Shown here one piece after another: positions 6,948 through 9,767 of a stretch of 9,767 bases of DNA. This stretch comes from Thermodesulfatator atlanticus (GTDB lineage: Bacteria > Desulfobacterota > Thermodesulfobacteria > Thermodesulfobacteriales > Thermodesulfatatoraceae). Under the pieces are notes generated by a model. The model worked only from the letters and a program-made list of their open reading frames with translations, did no database searches and was not told the DNA's origin. Where the stretch lies: positions 1 to 9,767 of the forward strand of contig DROK01000187.1 of assembly GCA_011321895.1 (NCBI GenBank), read 5' to 3'. The position numbers and the translations under genes were made by a program. Position 1 is the first letter of the stretch. The number at the start of each line of letters is the position of its first letter.

Positions 6948-7605
6948 AGAAATCCTTTTTCACGTAAAAGACTGTGCCCTGGTCTCAATTTCAACGGGCG
7001 TTAAGGCTTACATCCTGACCGAACTTTTAGACCACCTGAAGCAGGTGGAAATAGGTTGTCTTTATTATCATTTTTGGGCGCGTCAGCTCCGCCCCTCTTT
7101 TGACCACCCGGAATTCCATAACGATTTCGCCGCCTGGGTCCACCGCGAACTCCACGATTGGGTCCTGGCGGAACGTTTAAACCTCATCGCCCCGCATGAA
7201 TTTCATAACCTTGAAGAGCTTAGGGAAGAACTGATTAACGTACTTGAAGAACGCTTTGACGAAAGTGGTGATCTTCCCTGGCGCAAGGCGGAAAAGCCCT
7301 TTTATTTCGTCAAGAGCCAGATCGTGGTCATCGATACCGGGCGTCGTCTGAACCATCCCCGGCAATTGCTGGAGGTGGTCCCTTCTTTATCTCAGGGTAG
7401 CATATTTTACCACTTTATTGACGCCCGCCGTCGTACCCCGGAGCGTATCGACGACTTTCGGGCCTGGCTCTCGGCCTTCTCTCCGGAATACGACGATCTG
7501 TCGGCCCGTTTAGCCGCCATAGACCCTTATTTTCTCACCCTTACCGAGATCAGAAACCAGCTAGCCGTGGTCTTTGAAGACTATTTCGGGGAAAACCATG
7601 AATGA
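6940..7605 (+). CDS. DUF5752-like protein of unknown function, internally duplicated
   Basis: This 221-residue protein has no signal peptide or membrane segment and should be cytoplasmic. I recognise no catalytic motif; the closest match from memory is DUF5752, found near glycosyltransferases in thermophiles, and that label is tentative. It consists of two related halves. Residues about 19-108 and 133-218 both run: TG, then an LL segment, YHF (43-45 and 157-159), DFxAW (62-66 and 172-176), a Leu/Ala-rich helix, and LxEIR/LEELR with a final Phe-Glu stretch (91-108 and 201-218). The ATG at 6940 lies within the end of otsAB (ATGGCTGA overlap), and its own end overlaps the TreT-like gene by eight bases (ATGAATGA). 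This tight placement suggests it works with one or both trehalose enzymes, as a regulator or assembly partner. That role is inference. Confidence 0.75.
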   Translation: MAEEILFHVKDCALVSISTGVKAYILTELLDHLKQVEIGCLYYHFWARQLRPSFDHPEFHNDFAAWVHRELHDWVLAERLNLIAPHEFHNLEELREELINVLEERFDESGDLPWRKAEKPFYFVKSQIVVIDTGRRLNHPRQLLEVVPSLSQGSIFYHFIDARRRTPERIDDFRAWLSAFSPEYDDLSARLAAIDPYFLTLTEIRNQLAVVFEDYFGENHE

Positions 7606-8845
7606 GGAACTCCTGAAACGTTACGAAGCCATCGTCGGTCAGGACGTCATCGACCAGTTATGTCAGATGGCCGCCAGACTCAAAGACGCCCGGGTCCTCC
7701 ACGTAAATTCCACCCGTTACGGAGGCGGAGTGGCGGAGATCCTGCGCAGCATGGTCCCTTTAATGGAGGCCCTGGGGCTTTCGGTAAGATGGGAGGTAAT
7801 TTCAGGAGACGATAGCTTTTTTCAGGTGACCAAATCCTTTCACAACGCCCTTCAGGGGTTCCCCATTGAATTTACCGAAAAGGCCATCAAAACTTACGAA
7901 GAAAACAACCGGACCGAGTTTGAAAAACTGGAAAAGTTTCTGCAAGAGGCGGATTTTGTCTTTATCCACGACCCTCAACCGGCCTTCCTCATAAAATTCA
8001 TGCCTGAGCGGAAAAACCGCTGGATCTGGCGCTGTCACATCGATCTGTCCCGACCCTACCGGCCGGTGTGGCGTTATCTACGCAACGTGGTGGTGGATTA
8101 CGACGCAAGCATCTTTTCCATGCCGGATTTCACCCAGCCCCTCCCCCACCCCCAGTACATCATTCCCCCGAGCATTGACCCTTTGACGGAAAAAAATATG
8201 GAGCTTCCACCGGAGGAAATAAAATCCGTCTACGACCGTTTTGGGCTCGACCCGGCCAAACCCATCGTCCTTCAGGTCTCCCGGTTCGACCGCTTTAAAG
8301 ACCCGGTAGGGGTCATTAGAGCGGCGCTTTTGGCCATGAAGTTCCTTCCCTTCCAGCTGGTTTACGCCGGAGGGGGAGCGGCCGACGACCCGGAGGGAGA
8401 AATCGTCTACCAGGAGGTACTCACCGCCGCCAAAGACCATCCCGACATCCATATCCTCTATTTACCCCCTGACGCCCACCGTACCATCAACGCCCTCCAG
8501 CGGGCCGCCCACGTGGTGCTCCAAAAATCACTAAAGGAAGGTTTTGGGCTCACGGTCACCGAGGCCATGTGGAAATTTAAGCCGGTAATAGGGGGAGATA
8601 CCGGGGGGATAAGGCTCCAGGTGGTGAACCACCACACGGGCTTTTTGGTGCATACTCCCGAAGGGGCGGCGCTAAGGATCCGCTACCTCCTCTTTTACCA
8701 GGACAAATGCTACGAGATGGGACAAAAGGCCCACCAGTTTGTCAAAGAAAACTTTTTAATTACCCGCCACGTGCGGGACTACCTCTCCCTCATGCTGGCC
8801 TTCATCTCCGGTAACGGCGAAAGGATCGAGTTAGAGACCCTTTAG
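7598..8845 (+). CDS. treT: TreT-like trehalose synthase (glycosyltransferase family GT4)
   Basis: With the ATG at 7598 the protein has 415 residues, close to the length of archaeal and thermophile TreT, which joins glucose from a nucleotide sugar to free glucose to give trehalose. The N-terminal domain has the family-typical RVLHVNSTRYGGGVAEIL (32-49), RWEVISGDDSFFQVTKSFHN (64-83) and RCHIDLS (145-151). The C-terminal nucleotide-sugar domain has VSRFDRFKDP (227-236, Arg229 and Lys234), AGGGAADDPEG (257-267), KEGFGLTVTEAMW (313-325, the E-x7-E motif with Glu314 and Glu322) and GGDTGGIRLQV (332-342). I prefer 7598 over an in-frame ATG at 7574 because conservation begins at MNEELLKRYEAIVG and a GGGGA lies five to six bases upstream. 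The 3' end overlaps pdxA tail to tail by 15 bases. A related GT4 enzyme with another acceptor cannot be excluded. Confidence 0.85.
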   Translation: MNEELLKRYEAIVGQDVIDQLCQMAARLKDARVLHVNSTRYGGGVAEILRSMVPLMEALGLSVRWEVISGDDSFFQVTKSFHNALQGFPIEFTEKAIKTYEENNRTEFEKLEKFLQEADFVFIHDPQPAFLIKFMPERKNRWIWRCHIDLSRPYRPVWRYLRNVVVDYDASIFSMPDFTQPLPHPQYIIPPSIDPLTEKNMELPPEEIKSVYDRFGLDPAKPIVLQVSRFDRFKDPVGVIRAALLAMKFLPFQLVYAGGGAADDPEGEIVYQEVLTAAKDHPDIHILYLPPDAHRTINALQRAAHVVLQKSLKEGFGLTVTEAMWKFKPVIGGDTGGIRLQVVNHHTGFLVHTPEGAALRIRYLLFYQDKCYEMGQKAHQFVKENFLITRHVRDYLSLMLAFISGNGERIELETL

Positions 8846-9767
8846 GCGGTTTTTGGCCAGACGATAGGCGAGTTCAATGGCCGCGACCAGACTCTTTTCC
8901 CGGGCCACTCCCTGCCCGGCAATGTCATAAGCCGTTCCGTGATCAACCGAAGTCCGGATAATGGGGAGCCCCAGGGTCACGTTCACGCCGTCTTCAAAAT
9001 GGAGGAGCTTAAAGGGGATAAGGGCCTGGTCATGGTAAAGGCCTACCACCAAATCGAAGTCCCCCTTAACGGCCCGGTAAAAGAGGCTGTCAGCGGGATA
9101 GGGGCCGGAGAGGGGGATACCCTGCCTTCGGGCCTCTTCTACCGCAGGCTGCAGGACCCTTTCTTCCTCGTCTCCAAAAAGGCCCCCCTCGCCCGCGTGC
9201 GGATTAAGGGCCGCCAGGGCCAGCCTCGGTTCTTCAGGCTTGAGGTCCTTTAAAAACTGGTAGGCCAGGCGCGTAACGCGCAGGATCTGGGGGACCGTAA
9301 CCAGCTCAGGGACCTTGCGCAGCGGGACGTGGATGGTGACCAGGACCACTGAAAGTCGTTTCCCGTAAAAGGCCATGGCCACTTCCCTGGCCCCGGTAAG
9401 GGCCGCCAACATCTCGGTGTGTCCGGGGAAGGGCTCCCCGGCCAATTTCAGGGCCGCTTTGCTGATGGGGCAGGTAACCAGGCCGGCCAGTTGCCCTTCT
9501 AAACAGAGCCGCACCCCTTCTTTGATGTAACGCACCATGGCCCGGGCCGTCTCTTTGTTGGGGGCCCCCGGCCGGTAGGGCAGTTGGGAAAGGGATATGA
9601 TCTCCGCCGAAGGCAGAGGAAGCGAAAGCTTTCGGGCGGCTTCCCTAAGAAGGTTCTCATCCCCCAAAACGACCAGCGCCAAATCTTCAGGAAAAGGGTG
9701 CGTTAGGGCCTTTAAAATCAACTCCGGCCCCACCCCGGCGGGGCAACCCATGGTCACGCCAAGGCGA
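8831..9767 (-). CDS. pdxA: 4-hydroxythreonine-4-phosphate dehydrogenase (5' end outside window)
   Basis: PdxA oxidises 4-phosphohydroxy-L-threonine with NAD in the DXP-dependent route to pyridoxal phosphate, in the cytoplasm. The frame is open to the window edge and begins RLGVTMGCPAGVGPE, so only a few N-terminal residues are probably missing. A GTG at 9757 lies inside this conserved block and is not the real start. Counting from that GTG, the metal-ligand histidines can be seen in VTIHVPL (His143), NPHAGEGGLFGDEE (His187) and YHDQ (His242). FPGHTEML (110-117), GVNVTLGLPIIRTSVDHGTA (257-276) and YDIAGQG (277-283) complete the family pattern. The first glycine-rich block has Cys where the family usually has Asp (MGDPAG). 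The 3' end overlaps the TreT-like gene by 15 bases. The substrate of close PdxA paralogues (PdxA2, DUF-type) can differ. Confidence 0.93.
   Translation of the reverse strand, partial: RLGVTMGCPAGVGPELILKALTHPFPEDLALVVLGDENLLREAARKLSLPLPSAEIISLSQLPYRPGAPNKETARAMVRYIKEGVRLCLEGQLAGLVTCPISKAALKLAGEPFPGHTEMLAALTGAREVAMAFYGKRLSVVLVTIHVPLRKVPELVTVPQILRVTRLAYQFLKDLKPEEPRLALAALNPHAGEGGLFGDEEERVLQPAVEEARRQGIPLSGPYPADSLFYRAVKGDFDLVVGLYHDQALIPFKLLHFEDGVNVTLGLPIIRTSVDHGTAYDIAGQGVAREKSLVAAIELAYRLAKNRLKGL

Overview
The window reads as a stretch of bacterial chromosome, most likely from a thermophilic Thermodesulfobacteria-type or deltaproteobacteria-like organism. The basis is the gene content (an exosortase/EpsI pair, a fused OtsA-OtsB, a TreT-like glycosyltransferase and a DUF5752-like protein together), the dense packing and charged-residue-rich proteins. 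No rRNA or other marker is present, so the taxonomy is inference. Coding density is very high: genes overlap by 3 to 25 bases at several junctions, and only two places (about 2181-2586 and 4396-4757) lack an intact gene.

Left part (1-1632, + strand): the C-terminal end of a PolX/PHP-domain protein overlaps an exosortase gene, which overlaps an EpsI-family gene by ATGA. Exosortase and EpsI form the membrane machinery that processes or anchors PEP-CTERM-type surface proteins and accompanies exopolysaccharide export. No target protein with a sorting tail lies in the window. A DJ-1/PfpI-family gene on the - strand (1629-2180) converges on epsI so tightly that the two stop codons share a TTAA.

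Middle (2181-4757): the roughly 400-base divergent region between the PfpI gene and aspS holds a degenerate repeat of the dispersed 'CATTGCGAG / GAGCGAAGCGAGC' kind and two weak hairpins. It is followed by aspS, whose N-terminal domain carries residues typical of non-discriminating (Asp/Asn) AspRS. Immediately after aspS is a 5'-truncated, AT-richer universal stress protein remnant.

Right part (4722-8845, + strand): a promoter-like sequence is followed by a three-gene, translationally overlapping operon: a fused trehalose-6-phosphate synthase/phosphatase, an internally duplicated DUF5752-like protein of unknown function, and a TreT-like trehalose synthase of family GT4. If the assignments are right, one transcript encodes two independent routes to trehalose, one from glucose-6-phosphate and one from free glucose, with the unknown protein between them. 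This is the most distinctive unit of the window. The operon converges with a 15-base overlap on pdxA (- strand), a vitamin B6 biosynthesis gene whose 5' end runs off the window.
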